Shown here in pieces: positions 23,015-35,080 of a DNA stretch of 64,000 bases. The stretch is from NCBI GenBank assembly GCA_015143295.1, contig CM026557.1, positions 39,131,965-39,195,964 of the forward strand, in the 5' to 3' direction. Every line of letters begins with the position of its first letter. Within the stretch, counting starts at the first letter, position 1. The stretch comes from Tetracentron sinense (lineage: Eukaryota; Streptophyta; Magnoliopsida; Trochodendrales; Trochodendraceae). A program made the translations under genes and the position numbers. A model generated the notes under the pieces. It had not been told where the DNA came from and did no database searches. It saw nothing but the letters and a program-made list of their open reading frames with translations.

Positions 23015-23732
23015 TGTAAGCACCTAATTTTTACACCTTGCCTAACTAGGGTTAATTTACACTAACCATCCCCCGAAACCCTAAAACCTTAGGACCTAAA
23101 CCTTAGAACCCTAAAAACCTAGGTAAACCCTTATGGGCTCAAGGCCCATTAGCTTTGCAAAACCCGAAACCAAACACAAAGCCTTAGGATAACCCTAGAC
23201 CTAGCCTTAGACCTAGCCCTAGGCCAAACCCTAGCACAACCCTAGCCTAAGACCTAGGACAACCCTATGGGCTCAAGGCCCATTCAAAACCCAAGAAACC
23301 ACAAAAAAACCAAAGCCCATAGCCTTTAGGGCCCACACTTGGGCCCACCTCAACCCATGAGGGGCACATGGGTGGGACCCACAAACCCTAAATCCAAAAT
23401 GGGCGGGAATTGCCCTAAATGGCTGCCCACAACCCTTTTGACCCAAGTGGATTTGGGTTTGGCCCGAAATAGCATGAAATCGGTAATGTCGCTAATCGAA
23501 TTACCGACATTAAGTTTTTGGCCTATTTTTTTAATGTCGCTAATTCAATTACCGACATTACCGTGTTTCCAGGTTTAGCGTGTGCAGGCTCCACTGCAGC
23601 ACCACCAGAGGCTTGGGACCTCCCCCATTGGTCCCTGGACCTTCCCTAAATACCCAAAAGGCCCTTGGGCGACCTCCTTCCTCCCCTATAAATCCCAAGC
23701 CATCCCCATGCATTCTTCACTCCCATTCTTCA
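23015..23732 (+). repeat. U3 part of a further Tat LTR (LTR D)
   Basis: Starts TGTAAGCACCTAA, followed by AACCCTAG-like sequence, two AATGTCG-TAAT/ATTACCGACATT hairpins (23485-23511 and 23533-23559) and TATAAAT at 23687-23693. Only about 40 bp beyond the TATA box it joins integrase sequence of unit 2. No rest of this LTR or its element is in the window. Assignment to Tat is from the shared terminus and layout. Confidence 0.65.
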
Positions 23733-24583
23733 TGGGGTATTGATGTCATCGGACCTATAGCTCCGAAAGCATCAAACGAACATCAATTCATCCTGGTTGC
23801 AATCGATTACTTTACCAAATGAATCGAGACAGTCTCTTATGACAATGTCACAGCCTCCGTGGTACAGCGTTTTCTAAAAAGGGATATCATCTGTCGGTAC
23901 AGAGTCCCATATAAGATTGTAACAGATAATGCTCTCAACTTCTGCAACAATGGAATGATTGATCTCTGCCAGAAATTTAAAATATAGCATCACAACTCCA
24001 CGCCATGCAGGCCTCAAACTAATGGTGTAGTTGAAGCAGCCAACAAGAACATGAAGAAAATCATTGAAAAGATGGCAACAATTACTCTGCCTGGCTTGAG
24101 ATGCTCCCATACACACTCATGGCTTATAGAACGTCCATTGAAACCTCAATAGGTGCAACGCATTTCTCTCTGGCCTATGGTATAGAAGTAGTCTTCCCCA
24201 TCGAAGTAGAGATTCCTTCACTCCGAGTGCTAATTAAGCAGACACACTCAGAAGCAGAATTAGCACAGACCCGGTACGAGCAGTTGAATCTGATTGAGGA
24301 GCGGCGACTGAAAGCCATCAATCACTCCCAGGCCTATCAAAGGCGTATGGCTAGGTCATTCGACAAGAAAGTCAAGCCTCACAGTATTGAAGTCGGTGAC
24401 CTGGTTCTCCGAAAAATGTTGCCAAACCGCCCTGACCTAAGGGGCAAATTCACTCCCAACTATGAAGGCCCATACATCGTCTGAGATAAATTCTCAGGCG
24501 GCGCCTATCGACTCGGACGCATGGATGACGAAGACCTCCCAGAGCCCGTCAACATGGACAAAGTCAAGAGATACTACGCTTAG
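23733..24583 (+). pseudogene. Integrase fragment, unit 2
   Basis: Begins inside the core at GIDVIGPI and keeps the same stops as the first copy up to about 24240. From about 24275 it follows a different, less decayed sequence: the frame 24101-24484 is open for 127 aa (MLPYTLMAYRTS through KKVKPHSIEVGDLVL and NRPDLRGKFTPNYEGPYIV), where units 1 and 3 have stops and a frameshift. It ends at the same TAG (24581-24583). Confidence 0.85.
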
Positions 24584-26572
24584 GGTCTGAATCTGATAGG
24601 CGCTTTGCACTCTTAGCTTCTCCGGGAAATGACAGGAGGCCATCATTGGCACACTCCTTATCCTTAATATTGTAAACCTTTTTACAAAAAATCAATGAAA
24701 ACCGCTAGTTAGCCCCTTGAGCTTAATAGACTTTCTTTCACAAAACCTTTTCAGGAACACCCTCCTTCGCCAATCTATGACATTTGCCTGAACTACGTCA
24801 TGACCTGATCTTGCAAAGGGTACGTAAGCAACTTGACAAATTAGGTGCGGTCACTAACAGGACCAAGGCATTCCCTTTGTCAACCTCTAGGACTCCTTCT
24901 CCCCAGAAAAAGTCCAACCTCACCGACTCTCCCCCACAGAGTCACTCCCCAAGCAAAAATCCTTTCGACTTCCCAGACGACTCGACCCTTAAGGGTACAA
25001 AGTTTTCATCAAAGGAAAACCCAAAATAAAAGTCGAAACATTCCTAAAGGTAGAGACTCCCCCGCAGAGACAACCTCTCCGGATTTTCTCCCCAAGCAAA
25101 ATCCTCTAAACTTCCTCAGCGAAGTTGACACCAAAGTATAAAAAATTTTCATCAAGGGGAATCTCAAAAGAAGTCGAATCATTCTCAAGAATCAGAGACT
25201 CCCCACAGAGATAAAACTCTCTGGACTCTTTTCTTTCAGCAGAGACAACCTCTCTCACTCTCCCCGATAGAGACGACCTCTCTCAAATTCCCCTGTAGAA
25301 CAAAAAAAAACTCTAAAAGAATGCAAATTAACTATATCCCAGGATGCCCCAAACTTTGGTCCCCAATCCTACGTTTCGTCCTACTCTAAGTCCTTCTAGA
25401 TCCCCTAGAAACTGTGAGTGCAAGCATAAAATCACATCTACACCCTTGGCGGAAAATAGAATCCCTATATTCCCCAGAGGAGCGCCATGCAGGGCAATAA
25501 CGGGAGAAAGCTTATTTTTCTCAGCAAATCATGGGCTTCCCCAGCAAGTTGCGGGCATGAGTGAAAACCAGTAACAGTCTCATTGCGCAAAAATCACGTG
25601 ATTCCAAACCTAGTCTTGCAACTAGGGATAAAAAATGGATAAAATCAATCAGCTCCGCAGGCATGAAGAAAACTATCAACGGCCTCATCGCGCAAAAATT
25701 ATGTGAACCATGACTTGGTCATTCCAAGGGTAAAAAAGGGAGAAAAAGCTGAAAATCAGTTGGCAACAACATCCGGCAGCAATCAGACTCACTAGATTCC
25801 CCAGTTATCCCCAGCAGTTAGGAACTCTCAGTGGATGAGTATCCTAGCAGAGATTTCAACAGGGAATATCCCCAACAGATGTTTAACTCCCAAGCATTCC
25901 CCAGTAGAGAATCCTCCGAAAAACATCTCCCTAGCATATAAGCAAACATCGGGGAAATCTCTAACAAACCAGAAGTCCTTAACAGTGGTCCACAACAGAA
26001 GCCCACTCCCTAGCAGATCCTCGATGACGAACAATTTCCAATCCCCGGCAGATCCCCAGTAGAAGCCCCGACAGCTCACAACAGTACTCTTCCTCCAACA
26101 AGAGTCTAGAAGCTTCCAAAGCATATCAGAAAGATTCTCTTCATTTGACAAGCTTGTCTACCTCGACAGCATTCTGCTCTGAATCATACTCCTCTCTTCG
26201 AGAGTGAAAGATAATTCACAAATCCCTTAAGCCCTAACATAGGCGATTTACTGGCACATCTGAAAGCTAACTAAGCATTTTTGTTGTCAAATTAAAATCT
26301 TTGCAAAAGTCTTCTACACTTTTCTAAAAAGACTTTCAAAAGCGAATTTTTGATATCAAAATCTGTTTGTACCAATCGGCACCAAGCAGTTATGGCCAGC
26401 AAGCAGAGGAAGCCTACGCCGCGCATCCTCGCCAATTGCGAATCGTCGTAGAGTCATGGGAAAGCATCCTCGTCTTTATCCTTGTATGACAGCATAAATC
26501 ATATCCTGCATGATTAAAATCCAGTCTCTCTTAGGTAACTCCAATATCAATCCAGCATCATACCTCAAAACT
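24584..26572 (+). other. 3' non-coding region, unit 2
   Basis: Equivalent of 16681-18680. Up to about 25010 it is clearly diverged from units 1 and 3. After that it is near-identical to unit 3, sharing single-base deletions relative to unit 1. Confidence 0.7.
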
Positions 26573-27195
26573 TGTGACACCCCATGTGTTTTAGACATCC
26601 TGTGTGCTCCGTGACAGCCTCGCCACAAAACAACATTACCTCCTACATGTCTCTCTTTGTGACACCCTTGTGTGCCATAAACATCTTGTGTGCTCCGTGA
26701 CAGCCTCGTCACAAAACAAAATTACCTCCTGCATGTCACCCTTTGTGACAGCCCCGTGTGTCCTAGATATCCTGTGTGCTCTATGACAGCCTCGTCACAA
26801 AGCAGCATTACCTCCTACATGTCTCTCTTTGTGACACCCACGTGTGTCCTAGACATCCTGTGTGCTCCACGATAGCCTTGTCACAAAACAACATTACCTC
26901 CTGTATGTCTCTCTGTGTGACACCCCCGTGTGTCCTAGACTTCCTGTGTGCTCCGTGACAGCCTCGTCACAAAATAGCATTACCTCCTGAATGTCTCCCT
27001 TTGTGACACTTCATGTGTCCTAAACATCTTGTGTGCTCCATGACAGCCTCGTCACAAAACAACATTACCACTTGCATGTCTTTCTTTGTGACACCCCCGT
27101 GTGTCCTAGACATCCTGTGTGCTCCGTGACAGCCTCGTCACAAAATAACATTACCTTATGCATGTCTACCTTTGTGACACCCACATGTGTCCCTT
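26573..27195 (+). repeat. 86-bp tandem array, unit 2 copy
   Basis: Same number and order of units as at 18681-19305, differing by an occasional deleted base, so the array was copied as a block without gain or loss of units. Confidence 0.95.
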
Positions 27196-27373
27196 AACAC
27201 CTCATGAGTTCTAACACCCTATGTGTCCCCTAAAACTCTACGTGTCCCCTTTTAACACCCCATGTGTCCTCCGACCATTTCAGTTAATATCCCCGGGAAA
27301 CACCGTTTCGATCAAAACCCCTACAGCTTTCGAGCAACAACCTCTCTTGGCTAAGGGCCTCTGTGCCACGCCA

Positions 27374-29782
27374 TGTAGAGACCCAGATCTTTTTCATATT
27401 TTTAATTGCAAGTATTAAGAGTATTATAGTCTTTGTGATGTTTTAATGTTTATGTATTTATATCTAATTGGTAGAGTGTGATTAAGGCTTAGTCAAACTT
27501 GTAAGCGGATGGATGTCATAACACACCCGAAACTTTAGGAAGCTCTAGTTTTAGCACCGTTTATTGGAATTGAGTGATTCTTGAACCATTAGAAAGGTAT
27601 TGAACCCTCTTCGATGATCATGTTTAATGTTTTTCCATATTTTAGTCTAAGCTAAGTCAAAAGGCGGGTTTTCCATTGTCTTGTTTGATGGAATTGCAAT
27701 CAGTCAACTTTGGGGACAATTTGGTCCATAAATGAAAGGAAATTTGGAAATTCTAAAACATTAACAATGTTCCTTTTCGAAAGACGAATCCAGCGCAAGT
27801 TGAATCGTCGAAATCCGACGAGCGAGTCAAAAGTTATAACCAAAACAGTATGATGGGTCAAGAATCTGCAAAGCACCGATTGCTAGCGATCGATCGATAT
27901 ACAAAACGATCGCTCGGTCAGAAGTAGCGATCGATCGGTCCAAACCAATCGATCGGTATCTATCGACTAGTCCAAAATTTTTTATGTGAAAATTTTCCAG
28001 AGATGGTGTTTTCAACCGATCACTCGGCCAGAAACACCGATCGATCGGTAGGTGACCGATCGCTTGGTCTTTCGTGTTTTTGCAGAATTTCATTAAGGAT
28101 TTTTGGTCTGTTGGTTCTCAGACCTTGGGGCTATAAATAGGGATCCTATTTCAGGGTATTAGAATACTCTACCTATTTCTACCTAATTTGGTAAAAAATG
28201 AGAGAAAAACCTAGGGTTTGAGAGATAGATTTCTTGGGGAAGAAGGAGATAGCTTGGATATTGCAAGGAGAGCTTGGAAAGCTTCCCCAAATCACCTCAG
28301 GAGCATTTTGAATCCAAGGGAAGGATTCCTAAGGTCGATATACTATCCTAATCAACTCTATTTAATGTTTGGTGAATATTAATATGATAGGAATGATAGA
28401 ATAGAGGTTAGATGCATTTTTCCCAAATTTTCTATGAAGTAAGCTAATTATTGATGGAAATGTGGATTTGAATGTGGATAGAATATATGGAGGATGGGAA
28501 ATGTATGGAGGATGGGATGATATGTGGATGTGGATGATATTGGATTGTATGGATGGATTATGGTTCGATGAATGCTTGAAAATGTAGAAGGGCAATGAAT
28601 TCATATTATGCGTACTCAAGATATTTGTGAAAATGCTTGAGAGGAAAAATGCTATTATACTCTTATGAAATTGTGGTAAGATATGTATATGTGATTGTTT
28701 GTTAAGTGTCTAATTACTTGTATGGAAATTGATAGTCGAGAAGTAAAACTTAGAAGAAAATCTCTCAGACCGGAATTCTCTAACTATTTGGTATGGGATA
28801 GTATAGTGGAGTTTCTATGGTGGGAGGTCGGAATCTAAGCAAATACCAACTCGAATGTAATTTCGACACTTAAGCACATATGCACGTGTATATTAAGAAA
28901 AGAGTCTCACAAGTTACACATGTGGACCACAGCATGAGCATGGCATACGTATGACATTCTGAATAAGCATAAGCATGACATGGTCTGTATCCGCCAAGAA
29001 CGGCATGTCAACCATTTGATTCTTAAGCATGGTCCGTATCTGCCAAGAACGGCATGCCAACTATATGATTCTTAGACATGGTCCGTATCCGCCAAGAACG
29101 GCATGTCACATCATTGTATGATCTGAATAAGTGCATAAGCATCTCACAAGCACGTGGTCTCAAGCATAAGCAGCTCATAAGGGTATTGTCTTCTAAGTCT
29201 AAGATTCTCACAAGTACACGAGTTAAGGTGATGATATGATGTATATGTGCACACGTTCTTCCGTACTTTGATTATGTTGTTATGCTATTGGATATGTTTC
29301 TAACTAAGTGCAGGTATATTATTATTTTGGTTGGATTTTATATACACTAAGTACCTTTGTGCTCAGTCGGACTTTGTCTTGGCAGGTTTAGAGCAGGAGT
29401 ACACGGCGGAGCAGTGGATTGAGGAAGCTTACGTCGAGGAAGGAGGTAAAGGTAAGCCTTCCAATGAGGGAGCCAGGGGCTTTGATAGTTACCCCTATTA
29501 GCTTATTTCTGTTTGGATTGAGAGATTTTGTAATAGACCTTTTGGAGGATGTTGCTCATTAGATTTTTATAGTTGTGCATTTATACCTTTTGGTTTATAG
29601 TGAGTTGTATATGTTGACCATAGACTTGTGCAGGTTGGTTTAGTTTATATATCAAAATTTTATTACTCTCATTTTTGGAGACTTGTGTAGTAAGCCTTGT
29701 ATGCATGGTTTTTAAGCAGGTTAAGAAAATATGACGATTCCAAAGTCCTATTTTAGTTTTGTAGGATTTTGGAGTTGTTACA
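27374..29782 (+). mobile_element. Solo LTR of Del/Tekay type, copy 2
   Basis: Same insertion as at 19485 with the same flanks CGCCA and CACCA, 23 bp shorter through scattered 1-bp deletions. TATA box at 28132-28139. Confidence 0.75.
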
Positions 29783-29979
29783 CACCATCTCTGCATCCAC
29801 TTTCTTCCCCAGCTACTCGCTACTCCCCGGTAGTAGTAGCGTAATCTCTGCATAAGCACTCACCACTTGCATAGCACGCATCATGCCGCATTCCCAAAAT
29901 CCAATCTTTGTGTAAAAATTGGATGATTCTAGTCTTTGTCATTCAATTATCAATCTCAGCATTCTTCGACAAAGAGGGG

Positions 29980-29993
29980 CAGCTGTAAGCACC
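29980..29993 (+). other. Polypurine tract before LTR C, copy 2
   Basis: CAAAGAGGGGCAGC abutting TGTAAGCACCC. Confidence 0.8.
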
Positions 29994-31545
29994 CAATTTT
30001 TATACCAATATCCTAACCATGGTTAAGAATTCTCAACCATGGTTACCCCAGCCGAGTCCCTTTAGCCCTAGCAAACCCTAGGCAAAATCTCGTACAAACC
30101 CTAGGTCTTAACTCTAGTGAGGCCCTAAACCTAAGCTAGCCCTAGCCTAACCTTAGAACCTAACCCTAGGTAAACCCCTAGCCTAATCCTAGGACCAAAC
30201 CTTAGTCAAAACTTGGGTAAACCCTAGTCAAAACCTAGGAAACCCCAAGCCCTACCTAGCCCTAGCTTAAGCCCTAAGCCTTTAGGGCTAAATCCCAAGT
30301 CCATAAACCCTTAGAAATTCAAACCTCTTGACCTGGGCCCAAGCCCAGTCCCAACAAATTCAAATTTTGGAGCCCCTGTACCGCATGCACAGCCTGGGCC
30401 AGGCCTGTTGGGTAAAACCCAGGCCTGGCAGTAATCTATTTCACTGACACCCCCATTTGCAAAGGTTGGGGAATGACAGTAAATGCATTACTGCCATTCT
30501 CTGAGTTTTCTTCCTGCTGCATACCAACCCTTGCGGAGTTTAGGCACGCTTACAGCCCCTCTCCAACCTGCAAACACTCCTCCAGGCCATCATACCCTGC
30601 CTGAGACCCTTGCCAATCCTGGTACTAATACCAAGGGTGCCCCTCCAAGCTCCCCTATAATGACAAACCATCCCCATGGCCAAAACAATTGAAAAAATGC
30701 CATAGCCGAGCTCTGCCAAAAACCGAAGTCCCAAGCTTTCCCCAAACTTCATTTGGTGACCCCAGGGATTCACAAAACTCCCAGCAACTTTCCCAAGCTC
30801 TTCCTTGCTCCCTGTGCAGCACACTGCCGGTGAACGACCGCCACAACCACCACTGTGCCTGTAGGCCACCAACATTAGCAGTAGGGTAGCACATCCCCCT
30901 ACCCCCTCTTTTAATCCTATTGTGAGCCCCTGGTCCTTCCAGGGGAGTTTCTCTCTTCGTTTTGGCAGAAAACCCATTATAGGGGCTCCCCCACCTTCAT
31001 CATAGGTGTGGGGAACCCCCTATGGGCATAGCACACTCCGGGCAGCCTCAGAGGTCCCTAGGGGTCCTTCAAGTCATGAGGGAACCCTAACAAACCCCCC
31101 ACAGCAGCCCCGTAGGGCAATTTTTAATTTTCTGGAAAAATTTAAGGTGTCGGTGAACTCAGTACCGACACCCATGGTGTTCACTGTTCCAAGGCTTGTG
31201 GGCCCCATCTGAGCTAACCCTGGTCCACTCCAGGGCATAGGTTAACACCTTAACCCTCCAATGAGCTTAACTTGAGAATTCCAACCCCTGAACCTTAACC
31301 TAACCATGGTTAAATCACTGAAAGTGAAAAATTGGCAGAGTGTCGGTAATCAGATTACCAACATTCTATGATTTTATGTGAGCAGATTTTGTGCCCATAC
31401 TAGGCCCACATATGGCATCCCTTGTGGCCCACAACAGGCCCAAGGCTTTCCCCTCACCGAGAGCTTCAAAACCATGGGTCCAGGACCCCTAACTCCACCC
31501 TAACCATAGTGACAAGGATGCAAACTCTGGTTAAAAGTGTTCAAC

Positions 31546-31572
31546 ATTGGCGGTAATCCAATTACCGCCAAT
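31546..31572 (+). repeat. Perfect inverted repeat in LTR C
   Basis: Two 12-nt arms (ATTGGCGGTAAT and its complement) around a 3-nt centre. Weaker hairpins of the same kind lie at 31146-31175 and 31338-31365. Confidence 0.85.
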
Positions 31573-32109
31573 ATTGAACTTGATTTTTATGGGCTTCACA
31601 GTGAGCCCAGCCCTCATAGGAGACCCCTACCAGACTGGATTTGACCCCCTGGATCCATTCCAGATCCTTCATTGGCTTAACCACGGGTTAACCTAACCCG
31701 GTTAAAAATTAACCATGGTTAGTTGGCCTAACCACATGGAAAATTTTTAAAATCTCAAAAAATCCAAAATATTCTAAAACTGCAAAAAATGTAAATTTTG
31801 GACCGTGCAAGGATGCCTTACCACGGTTAGATGAGCTTAACCACAGTTAACACTTGGTTTAACCGTCGTTAAGCCCATTTAAGCCATGAAAAAATTCTAA
31901 AACATCATGAAAAATCTAAAATGGTATTCTAACCCCAAATCCAACTTTGTAGAGTTTCCGACCTTGGCTAACCGGACTAACCGTGGTTAAACCCATATCT
32001 TAATCATGGTTAGCCCCATTTAACTGGGGGAATTTAAAAAAATCTCTAAAAGTGTTCAAATCACATTTAAGAAGCATAAACATAACTTGGACCTTACCCA
32101 ACCTGGTTA

Positions 32110-32350
32110 AGCATCCCTTAGTTAACCCAATCTTGGCCTATCGGGTCCAACTCAAAGCCTACCGGGCTCACCCTTGCCTACCGGGCCCAATCCAAAGCAT
32201 ACTGGGTTTACTCTTGACCTCCAGGTCCATCTTTGGTCACCGGACCCAATCTTGGCCTACCGAGCCCAACCCTTAGTCTACCGGACTAAACCCTAGCCCA
32301 CCGGACTTATCATTTTGGCCTACTGGGCCCAATCAAATATAACCAAGCAC
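32110..32350 (+). repeat. CTACCGGGCCCAA minisatellite in LTR C
   Basis: About ten degenerate copies of a 19-25 bp unit around TTGGCCTACCGGGCCCAA. The equivalent in unit 3 is about 48545-48790. Confidence 0.75.
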
Positions 32351-32854
32351 TTGACCAACCCGGTCAACCACCCCTAGCCTCCCGACTAGACCCTAAACCA
32401 CCCTTGGTGCATACCCAACACTCCCTAGCCTTGGCGCGGGCTCATGTGGTAGAACTATGCTCGGTCTGATCTCACCCCAATGTGAGTACATAGGCAACCC
32501 AACTCAGGTTCGACCCTAATTTACCTTTTCCCTTCTTGGATTAGTATAAACTAAACCTAAGACATTTGACTAACAATTGGCATTAATTGGCTTAAACCTA
32601 ATAAGTAGGAAACCGTTGTAAAACGGAAGTACCGGGGTGCCTAGCACCTTCCCCGGACTTAATTGAACCTCTTAACTAGAACTCTAAGCAGATCAAAACC
32701 TTATCCATTTCCCGGGACTTATCCCTACCGAATTAATAAGTGGCGACTCTGAACATAAATTAGTAAGTAACAAAATCCGTGCTCACAATACCTCCAACGT
32801 TTTGTGCTTAACCGATTCTTTTTTAATTTTATTGATGATGTGAGTGTTGTTTTA

Positions 32855-33127
32855 GGCTTCGGATTCTCTCTGGCACATGCCAGAAAAGTGCTCAAGGGCT
32901 TCCACACTTAAGCAACAAGGGGAAGTCATTTCATTTCTCCCCTGATTTTTGACTTCTCCCATTGATATATCTCTCCCTTTATCTCACCATTTATCACCAT
33001 GTGTCAAATAAAGGCTAGAGAAGTCAAAATCATGGGGCCCATGAAATGACTTCTCCAACTAGCTAGCACTTCATTTGTGGTGGCCCGAGAGCACCTCTAT
33101 GGTATGCGCCTTAGAGAATCCGAAGCC
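32855..33127 (+). mobile_element. MULE-type MITE, unit 2
   Basis: 273 bp with inverted ends GGCTTCGGATTCTCT and its complement. Similarity between the ends continues imperfectly for about 45 bp (GTGCTC is also shared). Flanked by GTTGTTTTA (32846-32854) and GTGTTTTA (33128-33135), a 9-bp target duplication that is perfect in unit 3. A 9-bp duplication points to Mutator-type transposition. Too short to code for a transposase. Confidence 0.85.
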
Positions 33128-33739
33128 GTGTTTTAACGTGTGCGTTCCAGTAATAGTTTGTCTCACTTCGGGGAAAAAACCGAAATTACCATGGAGAGTG
33201 TGATTATAAAAGGGGATTTTTCCCTAAATACAGGGATTCTTGAGACCCCCAAAATACACCCAACTTTAAAAAACTTCCCCAAATACACCTCAAAGTTTAT
33301 TAAGTCTATATACCCTTTAACTAAAATAAAGAGTAAAGGAAAGAAACTCAAGAGTCTTCCCTACCACCGTGTAAAACCTATTCTCCCCACCTCTCTTCTT
33401 CCTCACCGTTCTTCTCGATGGCTCCATCTATCTCCCGTTGCCGTATACCTCTGCTGTATCCTGCCATTGCTCCGCTGTTAGCTTCCGTAGTGGTTAGTGC
33501 TCTCACAATTGCTTTTATAGCTCACGAAAAACCCTTTTTAAAAAAATTAGAAAAAAAAAGAAATAGCTTTATGCTTTTGGATCTTCATCTCTTGAGATTA
33601 TTGTTCTCTTCATTTGTTTTTTCTCTTCTAATTTTCTTAGATTTTTTTTAAAATTTAACCATGCTAATACTGAGAAAACCCATGTGATTGAAGAGGAAAT
33701 GGTCCAACAGCTCACTAAAATAGGCAATTTAGAACTCTA

Positions 33740-34020
33740 AGATAATGCTGTTTTATTATTATAAGGAGTGAGAGGAGTGCTAGCCGGGTTTTCTTTGCTA
33801 AATGACCAACACTTTGGGGTTGAAGCCTACACTCATGTGTTTGTCATTTTGCCAAGAATGGGCATATCTATGGCTACCAAAATCACAATTCACAAACACT
33901 TTTAATTGTATACATTGCAGCTGGAGCCCATCATTTCTTCCCAACCAAGGGATTAAAATCCATCTAGTGAGTTTTTTTTACTTTAGTTTTCATTTTGGGG
34001 AAAAAAAAGAAGAAGACCAG
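33740..34020 (+). other. Possible captured sequence inside MULE
   Basis: A stretch with more balanced base composition than the rest of the element. In unit 3 the equivalent frame 50198-50398 is open for 66 aa and reads GVLAGFSLLNDQHFGVEAY through TKGLKSI. In unit 2 a frameshift breaks it. I do not recognise the family. Mutator-like elements often carry host gene pieces, but nothing here proves that. Confidence 0.25.
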
Positions 34021-34569
34021 TGAGCCCATTTAAGTGTGCCATTTTGTTTCCTCATGCAGCATGAGTATAGTGACACAACAAATGGGTGTATATCAATCGT
34101 GATTTTTGAGTAGTGATCATAAATAATTTTTTCTTTAAGAAGAATCGATCTCTTCTTCGTGTTATAGTTAATCATGATTTTTCCTTCATCTGGTTATAGT
34201 TGATCGTGTTATATATATTTATCATCCATGTGTTTATATTTATCATTCATATTCTATTTGATAGTGACTCAAGCATTTTGTATGTTAACTTTCAAAAAAA
34301 TTCTACAAACTTCAGGAAGAAAATTGCATTTGACTGTTTGAAACACATCAAGTAGTGAGGTCCTCAATAGTATTGGTAGAGGAGAGTGGTTGTCACAGAT
34401 GAGCTGCCAAAGCGATGCCAGAAGTACATCAAGTAGCGGGGTCGTCAATAGTATTGGTAGAGGGGAGTGGTTGTCATGGATGGGCATGAATGAATGTATT
34501 ATGCATTTTGTAGATGAGAAAGATAATGGGGCAATTTTGTCATTCTATATTTTTTTTCCCGTGATTGCA

Positions 34570-35080
34570 CATTATTGGATCGTTAAATATCTGGACATGA
34601 TCTTTAAATACAGGTTTAAATCTCACAGTCTGATTTTTTACCATGAATTTTTTCACTACATCGTTAATTAGGATGGACACGATCATTAAATACAGGTTTC
34701 AATCCCACGATCTATTTTTTTTTACCTTGAATTTTTCACTTGATCATTAATTAAGATGGATACAATCGTTAAATACAGGTTTCAATCCCACGGTCTATTT
34801 TTTTGACCGTGAATTTTTCACTGGATCATTAATTAGGATGGACACGGTCGTTAAATATAGGTTTCAATCCCACAATCTGTTTTTTTACCATAAATTTTTT
34901 CACTGGATCGTTAATTAGGATGGACATGATCGTTAAATACAGGTTTAAATCCACGGTCTGTTTTTTTTTACCATGAATTTTTTCATTGGATATTTAATTA
35001 GGATGAATATGATCGTTAAATACAAGTTTAAATTCCAAGTTTTAATCATGGTCTGTTTTTTTTATCTTGATTAATTTCAC
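34570..35080 (+). repeat. About 80-bp tandem array inside MULE, unit 2
   Basis: Six units with the order GGATCGTTAATTAGGATGGA, CGTTAAATACAGGTTT, CACGGTCTG, T-run, ACCGTGAATTTTTCACT. CGTTAAATACAGGTTT-like anchors lie near 34608, 34687, 34768, 34850, 34932 and 35013. The array in unit 3 has the same period but many base differences. Confidence 0.9.

Larger units (their letters stand above)
29994..32787 (+). repeat. LTR C, full length, unit 2
   Basis: 2,794 bp from TGTAAGCACCC to GTGCTCACA. It is preceded by the PPT and followed by ordinary sequence without a primer site, so it is the 3' LTR of the truncated element B. It contains CCCTAG-rich sequence near the start, a TATA box just after CCAAGCTCCCC (about 30651), several GGTAAT/ATTACC hairpins, and a CTACCGGGCCC-type minisatellite near its end. 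The end resembles that of LTR A (CTTATCC, GTGGCGACTCT, GCTCACA). Confidence 0.85.

Noticed and set aside
22664..23065. 133-aa proline-rich frame in LTR C
   Set aside because: Runs across the junction of two LTRs and equivalents in the other units are frameshifted; no family recognised.
24101..24484. Functional integrase gene in unit 2
   Set aside because: The frame lacks the catalytic core in the same frame (stops upstream at 23820 and 23986), the zinc finger is missing and there is no reverse transcriptase.
28362..28619. 85-aa minus-strand frame in the solo LTR (also 44770-45027)
   Set aside because: Arises from GGATGG-rich LTR sequence; copied with the duplication and frameshifted in unit 1.
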